Of a stretch of DNA of 6,372 bases, positions 5,482-6,372 are shown one piece after another. Below the pieces are notes generated by a model. It was not told the origin of the DNA. It saw only the letters and a list, made by a program, of their open reading frames with translations, and did no database searches. This DNA is from Thermoplasmatales archaeon (GTDB taxonomy: Archaea > Thermoplasmatota > E2 > DHVEG-1). The stretch covers positions 1-6,372 of the forward strand of contig JAGLML010000064.1 in the NCBI GenBank assembly GCA_023140035.1, written 5' to 3'. The number at the start of each line of letters is the position of its first letter. Positions within the stretch are counted from its first letter, which is position 1. Made by a program: the position numbers and the translations under genes.

Positions 5482-5625
5482 ATGATAGAAGAATGTAATT
5501 TTAAATCAAAAATCAGATATCGTGATTCACCTGGATGTCGTTTGACTCCTCCCGATGTTGTGTGTCCTGGTGAAGGAAACTGTATTCTTTATCAAATCTA
5601 TAAAAACTTGGGGATGAATAAATGA
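5482..5625 (+). CDS. Small four-cysteine protein (47 aa), function unknown
   Basis: ATG 5482 opens a 47-codon frame ending with TGA at 5623-5625. The protein has cysteines at 5, 19, 28 and 34, with the last two in CPGEGNC and a Pro-rich stretch (LTPPDVV, 21-27) between them; the end is amphipathic (ILYQIYKNLG). Four cysteines in so short a cytosolic protein suggest a single metal site or a redox role, but the spacing is not a standard zinc ribbon that I recognise. Support for a real gene: a TATA-like box about 31 bp upstream, a GGGGATG stretch that could help initiation, and residue composition that looks coding. The next gene on the same strand (5720) is also a small cysteine protein but has its own TATA box. 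There is no signal peptide or membrane segment. Homology was not checked. Confidence 0.6.
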   Translation: MIEECNFKSKIRYRDSPGCRLTPPDVVCPGEGNCILYQIYKNLGMNK

Positions 5626-5678
5626 GTATGGGAAACACGACGGTATAATTTTTCATTTTGACATTTTCACACAATACA

Positions 5679-5686
5679 TTTAAATA
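5679..5686 (+). promoter_or_regulatory. TATA-like box for the tandem zinc-ribbon gene
   Basis: TTTAAATA is centred about 38-40 bp before ATG 5720/5723. The predicted leader is about 11-14 nt and would include AGGAAGAG (5712-5719), a Shine-Dalgarno-like stretch. This favours an own promoter rather than read-through from the 47-aa ORF. Confidence 0.5.
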
Positions 5687-5719
5687 GCCTTCAAAACAAA
5701 ATAATATATCTAGGAAGAG

Positions 5720-5947
5720 ATGATGGAAGTAGGAAAACTATTTTGTGGTGGTTGCGGAAAACAATTATCAACAATTAATGAGATAGATCTAGGCAACTGT
5801 AATAGCTGCAAGATATCTATGATTGAAACAATTGAGGATGGAGCCTTCCTTTGTTGGGCATGTGGAAAAAAAATAGCCACAATGAATGAGATAGCCCAGG
5901 GCGTTTGTCATAATTGCAAGGCATATATTATCCGAAGGCTTAGATGA
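5720..5947 (+). CDS. Tandem zinc-ribbon small protein (75 aa), function unknown
   Basis: The protein consists of two copies of one zinc-ribbon unit. Unit 1 has C9-x2-C12 and C27-x2-C30; unit 2 has C45-x2-C48 and C63-x2-C66. Spacing is identical in both, with a period of exactly 36 residues (108 bp). The shared core reads CGKQLSTINEIDLGNC in the first and CGKKIATMNEIAQGVC in the second, so the gene arose by internal duplication. Each unit can bind one zinc ion. Proteins of this kind often bind nucleic acid or other proteins, but nothing here shows which. The tail is basic (IIRRLR). The start may be ATG 5720 or 5723; AGGAAGAG lies just upstream, and 5723 gives the more usual spacing. No membrane segment or other domain is present. 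Confidence 0.85.
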   Translation: MMEVGKLFCGGCGKQLSTINEIDLGNCNSCKISMIETIEDGAFLCWACGKKIATMNEIAQGVCHNCKAYIIRRLR

Positions 5948-6064
5948 TCCCACTCAATTAAGACCCCTTATGTCCCATACTTTTCTCAGCCGTGGTTAAT
6001 CTGCACCCTTGATCTATACAAAATCCCTCAGTACAGATAGGAATATGGGGTTCTAGGGATATAG
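5948..6064. other. Intergenic spacer before Alba
   Basis: No ORF or RNA gene is recognised here. Locally it has more C and G than the other spacers. Short inverted matches exist: CCCATA (5978-5983) with TATGGG (6044-6049), and ATCCCT (6023-6028) with AGGGAT (6055-6060). The second ends just before the Alba TATA box. Their loops are long, so a stable hairpin is not claimed. Confidence 0.4.
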
Positions 6065-6073
6065 TTTTATATA
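6065..6073 (+). promoter_or_regulatory. TATA box for the Alba gene
   Basis: TTTTATATA is close to the archaeal consensus, and would start transcription near 6095 with a leader of about 29 nt. That leader would contain AAGGAG (6112-6117), a strong Shine-Dalgarno 7 nt before ATG 6125. A second candidate, TATAAAAA at 6091-6098, would give a nearly leaderless mRNA without the Shine-Dalgarno. The first is preferred. Confidence 0.55.
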
Positions 6074-6124
6074 GAGATAGATGTTATTGCTATAAAAATT
6101 GTAGATTGATGAAGGAGAAAGACT

Positions 6125-6372
6125 ATGGCAGAAGAAACAACAAAAAAAGAAACCACCGAAGAAAAAAGAACAGATGAAAACGTAATATATGTTGGAAGCA
6201 AACCGCCAATGAGCTATGTGCTTGCAGTCGTAACACAGTTCAACAGTGGCTCAGACGAGGTTATAATAAAAGCTAGAGGCAGAGCGATAAGTACGGCGGT
6301 AGACACTGCAGAAATTGTGAGAAACAGGTTTGTTACAGATGCAAAACTAAAAGAGATAAAAATTGGTACTGA
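6125..6372 (+). CDS. albA: DNA/RNA-binding protein Alba (3' end outside window)
   Basis: The window ends after 82 complete codons of an Alba-family protein, a small dimeric chromatin protein of archaea that coats DNA and also binds RNA. The family core is unmistakable: NVIYVGSKPPMSYVLAVVTQF (19-39), then EVIIKARGRAISTAVDTAEIVRNRF (45-69) and the start of the next strand, LKEIKIGT. About 10-20 further residues are expected past the window. A 17-residue hydrophilic tail rich in Lys, Glu and Thr precedes the core. In Sulfolobus Alba, two lysines (K16, K17) face DNA and the first is acetylated; here the pair is Ser-Lys (S24-K25), so that position is not conserved. The start is supported by AAGGAG 7 nt upstream and TATA boxes before it. 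High expression is expected. Confidence 0.95.
   Translation, partial: MAEETTKKETTEEKRTDENVIYVGSKPPMSYVLAVVTQFNSGSDEVIIKARGRAISTAVDTAEIVRNRFVTDAKLKEIKIGT

Noticed and set aside
5948..6060. Possible structured RNA (C/D-box or H/ACA) in the spacer before Alba
   Set aside because: No proper C box with matching D box was found on either strand, and the inverted matches have long loops; covariance-model search would be needed.
1..6372. Mobile element, CRISPR array or toxin-antitoxin pair
   Set aside because: No transposase, integrase, regularly spaced repeats or typical two-gene toxin module could be seen.

Overview
The window is archaeal chromosomal DNA, AT-rich and densely coded. It carries translation initiation factor aIF1A, a Rio1-type kinase, a Dim2/Pno1-like KH protein and an Alba chromatin protein. 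TATA-like boxes lie at short, regular distances upstream of many start codons, which suggests mostly leaderless or short-leader transcripts. The gene set is euryarchaeal in character. A Thermoplasmata-like lineage is possible, but this is a low-confidence guess made without any database search.

Layout: (1) 1-329 (+) is the 3' end of purC, meeting the minus-strand genes tail to tail. (2) 334-2491 (-) is a two-gene unit: an unusual MCM-related AAA+ ATPase with a helix-hairpin-helix N-terminus, then ammonia-dependent NAD synthetase (nadE), whose start lies inside the ATPase gene. (3) 2581-4209 (-) is a compact aIF1A - Rio1 kinase - KH protein operon for small-subunit maturation and initiation, with overlapping stops and starts and its own TATA box. 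(4) 4272-4826 (-) is an HD-domain hydrolase, divergent from (5) 4911-5219 (+), a short receiver-like protein that lacks the phospho-acceptor aspartate. Their promoters form a mirror-symmetric dyad whose centre is exactly 42.5 bp from each start codon. (6) 5220-6124 is a loosely packed region with a 47-aa four-cysteine ORF, a 75-aa protein made of two tandem zinc ribbons, a possible zinc-ribbon relic and a start-less open frame on the minus strand. (7) 6125-6372 (+) is an Alba gene cut by the window end.

Only the aIF1A-Rio1-KH block is an obvious functional unit. The best candidates for undescribed biology are the HhH-MCM-like ATPase coupled to nadE, the HD / pseudo-receiver pair with its symmetric divergent promoter, and the cluster of small cysteine-rich proteins. 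No rRNA, tRNA, CRISPR array, insertion sequence or integrase was recognised.
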